64,000 bases of DNA from Methylomarinovum caldicuralii (GCF_033126985.1 NZ_AP024714.1:930001-994000), one strand, 5' to 3'; numbered from the stretch's first letter, positions 15,883 to 25,699 are shown. Notes: generated from the sequence alone by a model not told the origin. A program made the numbers and translations.

Positions 15883-16703
15883 CCCTGGATACCCGTTTCG
15901 GTAGTCCCGGTGACCGCCTCCTGGTGGCGCTCCTGGTCGCGCTGGTGCTGCACGCCGCGATCCTTTTCGGGGTGCGCTTCCGCTTGCCGACACCGCCGCC
16001 GGTACGGCGTACCCTGGACATCGAGCTGGTCTCCGAGGTCGATGGCCGGCGTCCCGAAAAGGCGGATTATCTGGCGAGTCACAGCAGCGACGGTGGCGCC
16101 AGAGAGCAGGCCCGCAGGCCGCAGCCGCCACCCCAAAGCCGCCCCCGCGGCGTGCCGCAGCCTCCGCCGCCGACACACTTGCGGCCACGCCGCGTGCTGA
16201 CCCGTCAGGCGGCGCCACAGGCGGTGACCCAGGCCCCGCGCCCCCAGCCACAGCCCAGCCACCGTCTCGATCCGGGGCTGCTGGCCCGGCAGATCGCCGA
16301 ACTGGACGTAAGGCCCCGTCGCAGCCTCCGCTTTGCCGGCGAGCGGGTGACGCCTATCGAGCGCATCCGGGCCCACAAATACGTCGCCGCCGCCTACGAA
16401 CGCGCCTGGCAGGAAAAGGTCGAACGTGTCGGCAAGCTCAACTATCCTGACGAAGCCCGGCGCAAGGGCCTGTCGGGAAAACTGCTGGTGAGTGTCTGGG
16501 TGGCCAAGGACGGAACGGTGAAGAAGATCAAGATCCGCCGTTCCTCCGGTTACAAGATTCTGGATGCGGCGGCGGTGCGGATCGTCCGCCTGGCCTCGCC
16601 GTTCGCGCCGTTTCCCAAGGAGCTGGCGCAGCAGACCGACGTGCTGGTGATCACCCGCACCTGGCGCTTCTTCAACGACAACGGCTTGGCCATGGGCCGC
16701 TGA
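15879..16703 (+). CDS. tonB: TonB family energy transducer
   Basis: 274 residues: one N-terminal transmembrane anchor (about 13-32), a long Pro/Arg/Gln-rich periplasmic linker (about 70-150) and a C-terminal TonB domain (about 185-270) with YPDEARRKGLSGKLLVSVWV and SSGYKILDAAAVRIVRLASPFAPFP. TonB proteins couple the ExbB-ExbD proton channel to outer-membrane receptors. No exbB/exbD or receptor lies here; the place between gshB and yqgE is the conserved one in gammaproteobacteria. The linker is rich in Arg rather than the Lys/Glu-Pro repeats of E. coli TonB. Confidence 0.9.
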   Translation: MTLDTRFGSPGDRLLVALLVALVLHAAILFGVRFRLPTPPPVRRTLDIELVSEVDGRRPEKADYLASHSSDGGAREQARRPQPPPQSRPRGVPQPPPPTHLRPRRVLTRQAAPQAVTQAPRPQPQPSHRLDPGLLARQIAELDVRPRRSLRFAGERVTPIERIRAHKYVAAAYERAWQEKVERVGKLNYPDEARRKGLSGKLLVSVWVAKDGTVKKIKIRRSSGYKILDAAAVRIVRLASPFAPFPKELAQQTDVLVITRTWRFFNDNGLAMGR

Positions 16704-16714
16704 AGGACAAAACC

Positions 16715-17281
16715 ATGACGACGCATACCGCTTTGACCGGACAGTTTCTCATCGCCATGCCGACCCTGGACGATCCCAATTTCGCCCACACGGTCACCTA
16801 CATCTGCCAGCACAGCGAGGAGGGAGCACTGGGGATCGTCATCTCCCGGCCGCTGGAGGACATGCGCCTCAAGGACATCCTGGCGTCGATGCAGATCGAG
16901 GCCGGGAACGAAGCCATCGCCGCCGAGCCGGTCTATTTCGGTGGTCCGGTGCAGCCGGAGCGCGGTTTCGTGCTGCATACTCCAGTGGGCGACTGGCACG
17001 GCACCCTTGCGGTCGACGACCGGGTGGGGTTGACCACCTCCCGAGACATCCTGGAGGCCATCGCCGCCGGCCGTGGACCGGAAAAGTTCCTCGTCGCCCT
17101 CGGTTACGCCGGCTGGGGTGCGGGCCAGCTGGAGCGGGAGATGCTCGAAAACGCCTGGCTCAACGTCAAGGCCGATATGGAGATCCTCTTCGACCTGCCG
17201 CCGGCGCAGCGCTGGAAGGCCGCCGCCGCCCGGCTGGGGATCGATCTCGACCGGATGTCGTCGCAAGTGGGACATGGCTGA
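16715..17281 (+). CDS. YqgE/AlgH family protein (UPF0301)
   Basis: 188 residues, full length for the family: FLIAMPTLDDPNFAHTVTYI, EEGALGIVISRPL, VYFGGPVQPERGFVLH and YAGWGAGQLEREMLENAW are its hallmark blocks. The molecular role is not settled; Pseudomonas AlgH is linked to alginate and stress regulation. It overlaps ruvX by eight bases, a pairing conserved across gammaproteobacteria. Confidence 0.95.
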   Translation: MTTHTALTGQFLIAMPTLDDPNFAHTVTYICQHSEEGALGIVISRPLEDMRLKDILASMQIEAGNEAIAAEPVYFGGPVQPERGFVLHTPVGDWHGTLAVDDRVGLTTSRDILEAIAAGRGPEKFLVALGYAGWGAGQLEREMLENAWLNVKADMEILFDLPPAQRWKAAAARLGIDLDRMSSQVGHG

Positions 17282-17708
17282 GGCGGAAACCTGGCTGGGC
17301 TTCGATTTCGGCACCCGCAGACTGGGGGTGGCCGTGGGCCAGCGCCTCACCGGCACCGCCTCCCCCCTGGAGACGATCCGTTCGGAGAAGAAGGCGGTGC
17401 GTTGGCAGGCGATCGACCGTCTGGTGCGGACCTGGCGGCCGGCCGGTTTCGTGGTGGGAATGGCGTATCAGGCCGACGGCAGCGACAATCCGGTGACCCC
17501 GCTGATGCGCAAGTTTTGCCGCCAGCTGGAAGGGCGGTATCATCGTCCCGTCCACGTGATGGACGAGTACCTGACCAGTTTCGAGTCCCGCCAGCTGTTG
17601 TTCGAGGAGGCGGGGCTGCGGGCCGGCAAGGTGCACCGCTACAACGACCAGGTCGCCGCCCGCCTGATCCTGCAGACCTGGCTCAACCATCAGGAGACGC
17701 CTGCGTGA
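17274..17708 (+). CDS. ruvX: Putative pre-16S rRNA nuclease / Holliday junction resolvase YqgF
   Basis: 144 residues with the RNase-H-like fold motifs: [15 protein letters not shown] (first catalytic Asp), [16 protein letters not shown], the [13 protein letters not shown] segment and a C-terminal [17 protein letters not shown] carrying the last acidic residue. YqgF trims 16S rRNA ends in E. coli; a resolvase role has also been proposed. The usual DG motif reads QADGSD. The stop overlaps the GTG of pyrR. Confidence 0.93.
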   Translation: MAEAETWLGFDFGTRRLGVAVGQRLTGTASPLETIRSEKKAVRWQAIDRLVRTWRPAGFVVGMAYQADGSDNPVTPLMRKFCRQLEGRYHRPVHVMDEYLTSFESRQLLFEEAGLRAGKVHRYNDQVAARLILQTWLNHQETPA

Positions 17709-18217
17709 ATGCCGAAGCTTTGGACATCGATACCCTGTTGCAGAATCTGGCAGACTGCCTGCGCCGCCAGATCGAAACCCGCAGGTTGCGCGACCCGCTG
17801 CTCGTGGGCATCCATACCGGTGGGGTCTGGATCGCCGAGCGGCTGCGCGAGCGTCTGGGGATCGAGACCCCATTGGGACGGCTGAACATCGCCTTCTACC
17901 GCGACGACTTCTCCCGCATCGGCATGCACCCGGAGGTGCGCCCGAGCCAGCTGCCGAGCACCGAGAACCGCGACGTGATCCTGATCGACGACGTGCTCTA
18001 CACCGGTCGCACCATCCGTGCCGCCCTCAACGAGCTGTTCGACTACGGCCGCCCGCGCCAGGTGATCCTGGGGGTGCTGATCGAGCGCGACGGGCGGGAG
18101 CTGCCGATCCAGCCGGACTGCGTCGGCGGCCGCGTCTCTCTGGGACCCGATCAGCGCATCAAGCTGACCGGCCCCGACCCCCTGAAACTGGAGATTCACA
18201 CCGTCGAGGCCCCATGA
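17705..18217 (+). CDS. pyrR: Bifunctional pyr operon regulator / uracil phosphoribosyltransferase-like PyrR
   Basis: 170 residues from a GTG that overlaps the ruvX stop (GTGA). The PRPP-binding loop [18 protein letters not shown] is intact and the PyrR-type [16 protein letters not shown] and [12 protein letters not shown] segments are present. In Bacillus PyrR binds pyr mRNA and attenuates transcription; in Gram-negatives its regulatory role is less clear. It leads directly into pyrB (overlap at 18214). I saw no obvious attenuator hairpin upstream. Confidence 0.93.
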   Translation: MNAEALDIDTLLQNLADCLRRQIETRRLRDPLLVGIHTGGVWIAERLRERLGIETPLGRLNIAFYRDDFSRIGMHPEVRPSQLPSTENRDVILIDDVLYTGRTIRAALNELFDYGRPRQVILGVLIERDGRELPIQPDCVGGRVSLGPDQRIKLTGPDPLKLEIHTVEAP

Positions 18218-19173
18218 GCTGCGTCCTGCAACTGGACGCCGGCGGCCGGCTGCGCCATTTCCTCACCGTCGAGGGGCTGGGGCGGGACTGGCTCGAGCGT
18301 ATCATGGACACCGCCGAATCCTTCGAGAGCGTGGCCGTCCAGAAGGTCAAGAAAGTGCCGCTGCTGCGCGGCAAGACCGTGGTCAACCTGTTCTTCGAAA
18401 CCAGCACCCGCACCCGCACCACCTTCGAGCTGGCGGCCAAGCGCCTGTCGGCGGACGTGCTCAACATCAACGTGGCGGTTTCGGCCACCGCCAAGGGCGA
18501 AAGCCTGCTCGACACCATCCGCAATCTGGAGGCCATGGGGGTGGACATGTTCGTGGTGCGCCATGCCGAGAGCGGGGCGGCCCATTTCATCGCCCGCCAC
18601 GTCGCCCCCCACGTCAGCGTCATCAACGCCGGCGACGGCCGCCACGCCCATCCCACCCAGGCCATGCTCGACATGTTCACCATCCGCCGCCACAAGCGCG
18701 ACTTCTCCCGCCTGACCGTGGCCATCGTCGGCGACATCCTCCATTCCCGCGTCGCCCGTTCCCAGATCCATGCCCTCAACACCCTCGGCGCCCGGGAAGT
18801 CCGGGTGGTGGCGCCGCGGACGCTGCTGCCGGTGGCGGTGGAGCGCCTCGGGGTGCGCGTCTGCCACGATCTCGACGCAGGGCTGGAGGATGCCGATGTG
18901 GTCATCATGCTGCGGCTGCAGAAGGAGCGCATGCAGGGGGCGCTGCTGCCGAGCGAGCGGGAATTCTTCCGCTGTTTCGGGCTGACCGCCGCCCGGCTGC
19001 GGCGGGCCAGGCCCGATTGTCTGGTGATGCATCCCGGCCCCATCAACCGCGGGGTCGAGATCGCCTCGGAGGTGGCCGACTGCAGCCGCTCGGTGATTCT
19101 GGAACAGGTGGGCCACGGCATCGCCATCCGCATGGCGGTGATGGCGCTGACTCTGGGAGCGGTGCAGGGATGA
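18214..19173 (+). CDS. pyrB: Aspartate carbamoyltransferase catalytic subunit
   Basis: 319 residues. Carbamoyl-phosphate site [19 protein letters not shown], the loop [16 protein letters not shown] (lysine inserted from the neighbouring subunit), [12 protein letters not shown] and [12 protein letters not shown] mark the aspartate family of transcarbamylases. It catalyses the committed step of pyrimidine synthesis. As in Pseudomonas, the next gene encodes a dihydroorotase-like protein without metal ligands, so the enzyme is probably a PyrB-PyrC' dodecamer rather than a PyrB-PyrI complex; no pyrI is present. Confidence 0.97.
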   Translation: MSCVLQLDAGGRLRHFLTVEGLGRDWLERIMDTAESFESVAVQKVKKVPLLRGKTVVNLFFETSTRTRTTFELAAKRLSADVLNINVAVSATAKGESLLDTIRNLEAMGVDMFVVRHAESGAAHFIARHVAPHVSVINAGDGRHAHPTQAMLDMFTIRRHKRDFSRLTVAIVGDILHSRVARSQIHALNTLGAREVRVVAPRTLLPVAVERLGVRVCHDLDAGLEDADVVIMLRLQKERMQGALLPSEREFFRCFGLTAARLRRARPDCLVMHPGPINRGVEIASEVADCSRSVILEQVGHGIAIRMAVMALTLGAVQG

Positions 19174-20444
19174 AGCTCGCCATCGTCAACGGCCTGGTGT
19201 GCGACCCGGTCGCCGAAACCCTGACGCCCGGCGGGGTCTGGATCGCCGAGGGCAAGATCGTCGCCACAGGTTCGCCGCCGCCCGATTTCACCCCGCAACG
19301 GGAGCTGGACGCGCGCGGTGGCGTCATCGCTCCCGGTCTCATCGACCTCAGCGTTTGCCTGCGGGAGCCGGGTTTCGAGGCCAAGGGCACCATCGCCAGC
19401 GAAACCCGCGCCGCAGCGGCCGGCGGCGTCACCACCGTCTGCGCCCTGCCGGAGACCCAGCCGGTGGCGGACACCCCGGCGGTCATCGAGCTGATCCGCG
19501 AACGCGCCGAACATGCCGCCCGGGCCAGGGTGGTGCCGGTGGGGGCGCTGACCTGCGGGCTGGGGGGCGAGCGTCTGAGCGAGATGCATGCATTGGGCGA
19601 GGCCGGCTGCCGTGCCGTCGGCAACGCCGGCCGGCCGCTGGCCAATCCCCTGGTCTGGCGCCGGGCGCTGGAATACGCCGCCACCTACGGTCTGACCGTG
19701 TTCGTCCGCCCCCAGGATCCCTGGCTGGCGGCGGGCGGCTGCGCCCACGAAGGGGAGGTGGCGACCCGGCTGGGACTGCCGGGTATCCCGGCGAGCGCGG
19801 AAACGGTGGCGGTGGCGCAGATCCTGGCGCTGGTGGCCGACAGCGGCGCCCGGGTGCATTTCTCCTGCCTGAGCACCGCCCGGGCGGCGGCGATGATCGG
19901 GGCCGCCGCCACGGACGGCCTGCCGGTCAGCTGCGATGTGGCCGCCCACCAGTTGCATCTGACCGAACAGGCGCTGGAAGGCTTCGACGCCAGTGTCCAT
20001 CTGGCGCCGCCGCTGCGCACCCTGGCCGACCGCGACGGGCTGCGCCGGGCCCTGGCCGAGGGGACGGTGACGGCGGTCTGCTCCGATCACCGCCCCCACG
20101 AGGAAGATGCCAAGCTGGACGTTTTCGCCGCCACCGAACCGGGAGCCGCCGGCCTGGAGACCTTGTTGCCGCTGGTGCTGGCCCTGGTGGACGAGGGTGT
20201 CCTGACGCTGCCCCGGGCCCTGGCCCGGCTGACCATGGGCCCGGCCGGGGTGCTGGGGCTGGAGGGCGGACGGTTGCAGCCGGGCGCTCCGGCCGATGTG
20301 ATCGTCATCGATACCGAGGCCCGCTGGCCCATCGATGCCGACCACTGGTACAGCCGCGGCCGCAACACCCCGTTCTGGGGCCAAACCCTGAAGGGAAAAG
20401 TGCGTTACACCCTGGTGGACGGCCGCATCGTCCATCCCGGCTGA
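19170..20444 (+). CDS. pyrX: Dihydroorotase-like structural subunit PyrC' (metal ligands lost)
   Basis: 424 residues of the amidohydrolase fold. In active dihydroorotases the first metal site reads DxHxHLREPG; here it is [10 protein letters not shown], so both His are gone. The positions normally holding HxED and further His ligands are also altered (FVRPQDP), although [10 protein letters not shown] near residue 310 persists. Such proteins hold the aspartate transcarbamylase together in Pseudomonas and relatives, and the true dihydroorotase is encoded elsewhere. Start overlaps the pyrB stop. The end is three bases from the convergent pilU. Confidence 0.93.
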   Translation: MKLAIVNGLVCDPVAETLTPGGVWIAEGKIVATGSPPPDFTPQRELDARGGVIAPGLIDLSVCLREPGFEAKGTIASETRAAAAGGVTTVCALPETQPVADTPAVIELIRERAEHAARARVVPVGALTCGLGGERLSEMHALGEAGCRAVGNAGRPLANPLVWRRALEYAATYGLTVFVRPQDPWLAAGGCAHEGEVATRLGLPGIPASAETVAVAQILALVADSGARVHFSCLSTARAAAMIGAAATDGLPVSCDVAAHQLHLTEQALEGFDASVHLAPPLRTLADRDGLRRALAEGTVTAVCSDHRPHEEDAKLDVFAATEPGAAGLETLLPLVLALVDEGVLTLPRALARLTMGPAGVLGLEGGRLQPGAPADVIVIDTEARWPIDADHWYSRGRNTPFWGQTLKGKVRYTLVDGRIVHPG

Positions 20445-20446
20445 GA

Positions 20447-21571
20447 TCAGTCGTCCTCCTCCACCAGCCGCATCTTGTCTTCGCCGGGCGCGTAACGGTC
20501 GAGGTCGCCGCTTTCCCCCAGTTTGATCATCAGCCGCACCTCGTTGCGCGAGTCGGCGGCGGCCAGGGCGTCCTCGTAGCTGATCTTGCCGGCCTTGTAG
20601 AGATCGTAGAGGCACTGGTCGAAGGTCTGCATCCCCTGTTCGCGCGAGCGCTTCATCAGGTCCTTGAGCTTGTGGACCTCGCCCTTGCGGATCAGGTCCG
20701 AGGCCAGCGGGGTGTTGATGAGGATCTCCACCGCCGGATAGCGGCCCTCGCCGTCGGCGCGGCGGATCAGCTGCTGGGCCACGATGGCCTTGAGGTTGAG
20801 GGACAGGTCCATGAACAGCTGGCTGTGCATGTCCTCGGGGAAGAAGTGCAGGATGCGGTCGATGGCTTGGTTGGCGTTGTTGGCGTGCAGAGTGGACAGG
20901 CACAGATGCCCGGTTTCGGCGAAGGTGATGGCGTGCTGCATGGTTTCCCGGGTGCGGATCTCGCCGATGAGGATCACGTCCGGGGCCTGGCGCAGGGTGT
21001 TCTTCAGCGCCACCTCGTAGGATTCGGTGTCGGTGCCCACCTCGCGCTGGGTGACGATGCAGCCGGCGTGCTGGTGGGTGTACTCGATCGGGTCCTCGAT
21101 GGTGATGATGTGCCCGGAGCTGTTGTGGTTGCGGTATTTGAGCATCGCCGCCAGGGAGGTGGACTTGCCGGTGCCGGTGGCGCCGACGAAGATGATGAGA
21201 CCGCGTTTGGTCATTGCCAGCTCCTTAAGGATCGGCGGCAGGTTCAGCTCCTCCACGTCAGGGATGTAATCCTGGATGCGCCGGATCACCATCGCCGGGC
21301 TGTTGCGTTGGTAGTAGGCGCTGACGCGGAAGCGGGCCAGGTTCTCCATGGCGATGGCGAAGTTGCACTCGCGGGCGTTTTCGAACTCGTCCCGCTGGCG
21401 CGAGTCCATGGTGCTGAGCACCAGCTCGCGCGCCATCGGTTCGCTGAGGGACTTGGGGCTGATGGGCTCCAGCCTGCCGTTGACCTTGATGCACGGCGGC
21501 CGGCCGGCGATCACGAACAGGTCCGAGGCCTTCTTGTGCACCATCAGGGTGAGCATGGATTCCACGTTCAT
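20447..21571 (-). CDS. pilU: Type IV pilus retraction ATPase PilU
   Basis: 374 residues of the PilT/PilU secretion-ATPase family: N-terminal PAS-like region (ASDLFVIAGRPPCIKVNG), Walker A VGATGTGKST, Asp box TIEDPIEYTHQH, Walker B ILIGEIRTRETM and His box ETGHLCLSTLHANNANQAIDRI. The C-terminal AIRNLIRE motif of PilT is replaced by LASDLIRKGEV, and there is an acidic tail, both PilU-like. PilU assists PilT in pulling back pili for twitching, surface sensing and DNA uptake. It follows pilT by eleven bases. Confidence 0.93.
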   Translation of the reverse strand: MNVESMLTLMVHKKASDLFVIAGRPPCIKVNGRLEPISPKSLSEPMARELVLSTMDSRQRDEFENARECNFAIAMENLARFRVSAYYQRNSPAMVIRRIQDYIPDVEELNLPPILKELAMTKRGLIIFVGATGTGKSTSLAAMLKYRNHNSSGHIITIEDPIEYTHQHAGCIVTQREVGTDTESYEVALKNTLRQAPDVILIGEIRTRETMQHAITFAETGHLCLSTLHANNANQAIDRILHFFPEDMHSQLFMDLSLNLKAIVAQQLIRRADGEGRYPAVEILINTPLASDLIRKGEVHKLKDLMKRSREQGMQTFDQCLYDLYKAGKISYEDALAAADSRNEVRLMIKLGESGDLDRYAPGEDKMRLVEEDD

Positions 21572-21582
21572 GGCCGCCTCCC

Positions 21583-22617
21583 TCAGAACGCCGCCTTGTT
21601 GACGGCCTTGGTGCGGGCGGTCTGGCGCGAGATGACGCCCTTGTCCACCAGTTCCTGCAGGTGCTGGTCGAGGGTCTGCATGCCGTCCTTGCGTCCGGTC
21701 TGGATCGCCGAGTACATCTGCGCCACCTTGTCCTCGCGGATCAGGTTGCGGATCGCCGGGGTTCCGACCATGATCTCCCAGGCGGCGGTCCTGCCGCCGC
21801 CGATCTTCTTCAGCAGGGTCTGGGCGATGACCGCCTGCAGGGATTCCGACAGCATCGAACGGATCATGGCTTTTTCCGCCGCCGGGAACACGTCGATGAT
21901 ACGGTCGATGGTCTTGGCCGCCGACGAGGTGTGCAGGGTGCCGAACACCAGATGGCCGGTCTCGGCCGCGGTCAGGGCCAGGCGGATGGTTTCCAGGTCG
22001 CGCATTTCCCCCACCAGGATCACGTCCGGGTCCTCGCGCAGCGCCGATCTCAAGGCTTCGTTGAATCCGAGGGTGTCACGGTGGACCTCGCGCTGGTTGA
22101 TGAGGGATTTCTTGCTCTGATGGACGAATTCGATCGGATCCTCGACGGTGAGGATGTGGGAATAATTGTTGGAGTTGATGTAGTCGATCATCGCCGCCAG
22201 GGTGGTGGACTTACCGGAGCCGGTCGGGCCGGTCACCAGGATCAGGCCGCGGGGTTTCTGGGTCACTTCGCGGAAGAACGGCGGGCAGCCCAGATCCTCC
22301 AGGGTCAGCACCTTGGAGGGGATGGTGCGGAACACCGCCGCCGCGCCCCGGTCCTGATGGAAGGCGTTGACACGGAAACGGGCCACCCCGGGCAGCTCGA
22401 AGGAAAAGTCGGTTTCCAGGTATTCCTCGTAATCGCGCCGCTGTTTGTCGTTCATGATGTCGTAAACTAGCGCGTGGACCTCCTTGTGCTCCAATGGCGG
22501 CACGTTGATGCGGCGGATGTCGCCGTCAACGCGAATCATCGGTGGCAGGCCGGCGGAGAGGTGGAGGTCGGAGGCATTGTTCTTGACGGAAAAGGCGAGC
22601 AGTTCGGCGATGTCCAT
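21583..22617 (-). CDS. pilT: Type IV pilus twitching motility ATPase PilT
   Basis: 344 residues, full length. Walker A VTGPTGSGKSTTLA, Asp box TVEDPIEFVHQS, Walker B VILVGEMRDLETI, His box ETGHLVFGTLHTSSAAKTIDRI and the PilT-specific AIRNLIRE near the C-terminus are all present. PilT is the hexameric motor that depolymerises pilin during retraction. It is divergent from yggS, the conserved neighbour in many gammaproteobacteria, and co-transcribed with pilU. Confidence 0.96.
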   Translation of the reverse strand: MDIAELLAFSVKNNASDLHLSAGLPPMIRVDGDIRRINVPPLEHKEVHALVYDIMNDKQRRDYEEYLETDFSFELPGVARFRVNAFHQDRGAAAVFRTIPSKVLTLEDLGCPPFFREVTQKPRGLILVTGPTGSGKSTTLAAMIDYINSNNYSHILTVEDPIEFVHQSKKSLINQREVHRDTLGFNEALRSALREDPDVILVGEMRDLETIRLALTAAETGHLVFGTLHTSSAAKTIDRIIDVFPAAEKAMIRSMLSESLQAVIAQTLLKKIGGGRTAAWEIMVGTPAIRNLIREDKVAQMYSAIQTGRKDGMQTLDQHLQELVDKGVISRQTARTKAVNKAAF

Positions 22618-22645
22618 GAATCACTCCTCAGCGCAGTCGGGTCGG

Positions 22646-23347
22646 ATGAATACCGGCAAGTATAGTTCAGAATCTCCGCTGGCCCAGCGTTTGGCCCGGA
22701 TCCGGCGGCGGATCGGTGAAGCCCTTCACGCCGCCGGCAGACAGGACGATGTGACCCTGGTGGCGGTGGGCAAGACCTGGCCTGCGGGGGCATTGCTGGA
22801 AGCCTGGCGGCTGGGGATACGCCACTTCGGCGAGAACTATCTCCAGGAGGCCCTGGCCAAGCAGCAGGCCCTGGGGCACTGCGACATCACCTGGCATTTC
22901 ATCGGCCCGATCCAGTCCAACAAGACCCGCGCCATCGCCACCCATTTTCACTGGGTCCACACCGTGGACCGGCTCAAGATCGCCCGCCGCCTCAGCCAGC
23001 AGCGGCCCGAATGGCTGGCGCCGCTCAATGTCTGCATCCAGGTCAACGTCAGCGGTGAGGCGAGCAAGGCCGGCGTGGCCCCGGAAGCGGCCGCCGAACT
23101 GGCCGCCGCCATCCGGGAGCTGCCGAATCTGCGCCTGCGGGGGTTGATGACGATTCCGGCGCCGGCCGCTGACTTCGACGCGCAACGGCGGCCTTTCCGG
23201 CAGCTGCGGCAGCTGCGGGACGCGCTGGGGTTGGAGGACCTGTCGATGGGGATGTCCGCAGATCTGGAGGCGGCGGTTCAGGAAGGCGCCACCCTGGTGC
23301 GGATCGGTTCCGCGCTGTTCGGTCCGCGGCAACCCCGGCGCGGATGA
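22646..23347 (+). CDS. yggS: YggS family pyridoxal-phosphate homeostasis protein
   Basis: 233 residues from the ATG at 22646. A racemase-like TIM barrel with the PLP lysine in LVAVGKTWP (usually AVSKT), GENYLQEA, WHFIGPIQSNK (usually GHLQSNK), VNVSGEASKAG, GLMTIP and SMGMSADLEAAVQEGATLVRIGSALFG. YggS binds PLP without enzymatic turnover and balances vitamin B6 and amino-acid pools. Divergent from pilT and convergent with the small gene that follows. Confidence 0.94.
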   Translation: MNTGKYSSESPLAQRLARIRRRIGEALHAAGRQDDVTLVAVGKTWPAGALLEAWRLGIRHFGENYLQEALAKQQALGHCDITWHFIGPIQSNKTRAIATHFHWVHTVDRLKIARRLSQQRPEWLAPLNVCIQVNVSGEASKAGVAPEAAAELAAAIRELPNLRLRGLMTIPAPAADFDAQRRPFRQLRQLRDALGLEDLSMGMSADLEAAVQEGATLVRIGSALFGPRQPRRG

Positions 23348-23351
23348 AACC

Positions 23352-23699
23352 CTATTCCTCGAAGTAGGGTTCGTCGAGCAGTCGGATTCCGGCTTCCTTC
23401 AGGCGGCGATAGTCCTCCTTGAGAAAGCCGTTGGCGAGATTGCGGTTGATGAGGGTTTCCTCCGGATCCTCGGTGGGAAAACCGAGCACATAGACCCGGT
23501 CGACGACGTGATCCCCGTCACCGGCGCGAAATATGAAACGGGCCCCCAGCAGGTAGCCTTCCTGTTCCTCCAGGATGTCCAGATCCGGATGGACCTTCAG
23601 GGTGATCGGTCGCTTGGCCAGCTGGACCTTGGCGACGAGCTTGAGGCCGCGTTTGGCGTGGGCGATGGCTTCGTCCAGGGTACGGATTTTGACGGTCAT
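23352..23699 (-). CDS. Conserved hypothetical protein, 115 residues
   Basis: A soluble, acidic protein starting MTVKIRTLDEAIAHAKRGLKLVAKVQ and ending LLDEPYFEE, with a beta-rich middle (GYLLGARFIFRAGDGDHVVDRVYVLGF). No cysteines, no signal peptide and no family I recognise. Its start overlaps the end of the large sugar-dehydratase gene by four bases, so the two are translationally coupled and may share a role in surface polysaccharide metabolism (inference only). Confidence 0.75.
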   Translation of the reverse strand: MTVKIRTLDEAIAHAKRGLKLVAKVQLAKRPITLKVHPDLDILEEQEGYLLGARFIFRAGDGDHVVDRVYVLGFPTEDPEETLINRNLANGFLKEDYRRLKEAGIRLLDEPYFEE

Positions 23700-25582
23700 G
23701 AATGGGTTCTCCTACGATTGGGATGGGTCGGGATCGATTCACTCGAGGGTTCTTCCGGGCGGTATTCAGGCACCAGGGTCTGGAGCAGGACGTAGAGCTG
23801 GGGAACGTCGAATTCCTGGCAGGCGCTGTGGATTTGGGCCAGCAGCTTGACGATGATTTTCGGATCGCAGGCAGGCGCGCTGGCCTGTTTCAATTTTTCA
23901 TAGGGCGTGGGCTGAAGATCCTCCTCGGGATAGAACAGTTCTTCGTGCAGCTTTTCGCCAGGGCGCAGACCGATGTATTCGATGGCGATATCGATGCCCG
24001 GCCGTTTGCCGCTGAGCAGGATCATCTGCTCCGCCAGGTAGCGGATACTGACGGGCTGGCCCATGTCCAGGACGAAAATTTCCCCCCCCTGACCCAGAGC
24101 GGCCGCCTGCATGATCAGTTGGCAGGCCTCGGGGATGGTCATGAAGAAACGGGTGATTTCCGGATGCGTGACCGTCACCGGGCCGCCGTTGGCGATCTGT
24201 TCCCGGAACAGGGGCACCACGCTGCCGGCGGAATCGAGCACGTTGCCGAAACGCACGGTGACGAAACGGGTTTTCTGTAACAGGTTGAAACTCTGGCAGA
24301 TGACCTCCGCTCCCCGTTTGGTCGCCCCCATCACGTTGGTGGGATGGACCGCTTTGTCGGTGGAAACCAGCACGAATTTATCGACCCCGTGTTCGACTGC
24401 AAGCTCGGCGAGCCTGGCGGTGCCCAGCACATTGTTGTGAACCGCCTCCCTGATCTGGCTTTCCAGCAGCGGGACGTGTTTGTAGGCGGCGGTGTGGAAA
24501 ATCACCTCGGGCCGATACTTCACCAGGACCTCTCTGACCGCCACCTTGTCTGTGACGTCGCCCAGAACGGGAATGATCTCGGTGGATTCGAAGTGTTCCC
24601 GCAAGGTGCGCTCGATGCGGTACAGATTGTATTCGCAACGCTCGAAGAGGATCAGGCGGCCGATGGGAAGATTGGCCAGCTGGCGGCAAAGTTCGGCGCC
24701 GATCGATCCGCCGCCGCCGGTCACCAGTACAGTCTTGGTCGCCAGGTGGCGGTGGATTGAAGGCCAGTCGAGACGGGTGGGTTCGCGTCCCAGCAGGTCC
24801 TCGATGCTGACGGGGCGGAGCGTTTTCTTGGAGATGGGCTGATTCCGGTTCAGGCGTTCCCGCGGCGAGGGAAGGGTCAGAAAAGGGACGCCGGCCTGTT
24901 CGCAGTGGGCGATGATCCGGCGCATCTGGGCATCGCTGGCCGAGGGAATGGCGATCAGCACGGTTTCGATGTGGTAGCGCCGGACCAGATAAGGAATCTG
25001 GCTGCAGGGACCGACGACCCGGATGCCCCGCATCTCCCGTCCCAGTTTGTGGGGATTGTCGTCCACCAGGGCGACGGGACGGTACTCCGGGGCGCTGTCC
25101 TGCAGCAAATCGCGGATCAGCATGTAACCGGCCTGTCCGGCGCCGACCACCAGGGCCCGCTTGCCGCTGTCCGGTTCACGGTGGCTGTCTTTTTTCAGGC
25201 GGTAAATCAGGCGGGGAACGCTGACCGCCAAAAACAGCAGCAAGGCGTAGAGCACCGGAATCGCCGCCGGCAAGGGGTGCGGAGGCGGTTGGATATAACC
25301 GGCTGCGCCGACAAGACCTGCGCCCATCAGGGTGGCTTTGCCGATCTGAAGCAGATCCGGCGTGGAGGCGAAACGCCAAAGGCTGCGGTAGAGCTGAAAC
25401 TGATAAAAAATCGTACCCTGGAGGCAAGCGACCCAGGGGAGCCAATGCAGGGCCTGGTTCTGCAGCGGCGGAGGCACCGGATGCAAGTCGTTATGGAGCC
25501 AGTAGGCGCCCAGCCAAGCCAGGGCGACCATGATCAGATCGTGGATGAAGACCAGCCAGGCTCTGCGTAATACGGTGGGCAC
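23696..25582 (-). CDS. Membrane-bound nucleotide-sugar dehydratase, CapD/WbpM/PglF type
   Basis: 628 residues: about four N-terminal transmembrane helices (about 8-28, 43-60, 78-98, 108-127), a Rossmann-like CoA-binding-type domain (ALVVGAGQAGYMLIRDLL), then an extended SDR domain with NAD motif VLVTGGGGSIGAELCRQL and FHTAAYKHVPLLE. The catalytic segment reads TNVMGATKR, with Met in place of the usual Tyr, as in WbpM and FlaA1-type 4,6-dehydratases. These convert UDP-GlcNAc to a 4-keto-6-deoxy sugar, the first step to QuiNAc/FucNAc-type sugars for O-antigen, capsule or glycoproteins. No glycosyltransferase lies next to it. Confidence 0.93.
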   Translation of the reverse strand: MPTVLRRAWLVFIHDLIMVALAWLGAYWLHNDLHPVPPPLQNQALHWLPWVACLQGTIFYQFQLYRSLWRFASTPDLLQIGKATLMGAGLVGAAGYIQPPPHPLPAAIPVLYALLLFLAVSVPRLIYRLKKDSHREPDSGKRALVVGAGQAGYMLIRDLLQDSAPEYRPVALVDDNPHKLGREMRGIRVVGPCSQIPYLVRRYHIETVLIAIPSASDAQMRRIIAHCEQAGVPFLTLPSPRERLNRNQPISKKTLRPVSIEDLLGREPTRLDWPSIHRHLATKTVLVTGGGGSIGAELCRQLANLPIGRLILFERCEYNLYRIERTLREHFESTEIIPVLGDVTDKVAVREVLVKYRPEVIFHTAAYKHVPLLESQIREAVHNNVLGTARLAELAVEHGVDKFVLVSTDKAVHPTNVMGATKRGAEVICQSFNLLQKTRFVTVRFGNVLDSAGSVVPLFREQIANGGPVTVTHPEITRFFMTIPEACQLIMQAAALGQGGEIFVLDMGQPVSIRYLAEQMILLSGKRPGIDIAIEYIGLRPGEKLHEELFYPEEDLQPTPYEKLKQASAPACDPKIIVKLLAQIHSACQEFDVPQLYVLLQTLVPEYRPEEPSSESIPTHPNRRRTHS

Positions 25583-25682
25583 GCGGTATCTCCGTTGTAT
25601 TTAAGCGACAAGTCCGTGTCGGTTCAGTGTATGGACCGGGGCGTTCGCACGCGCTCTGAAAGCAGGCATGCGTGAAAGATTA

Positions 25683-25699
25683 TGACAAAACATTTGTCA
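25683..25699. promoter_or_regulatory. Operator-like palindrome upstream of the beta-barrel gene
   Basis: TGACAAA-ACA-TTTGTCA is a perfect 7+3+7 inverted repeat in an AT-rich patch of an otherwise GC-rich region. Its right arm contains the -35 hexamer of the promoter described next, so a dimeric regulator bound here would block RNA polymerase. The regulator is not identified. Confidence 0.55.

Noticed and set aside
18159-20903. Long minus-strand frame opposite pyrB and pyrC'
   Set aside because: Shadow frame; the plus-strand products match known families along their full length.
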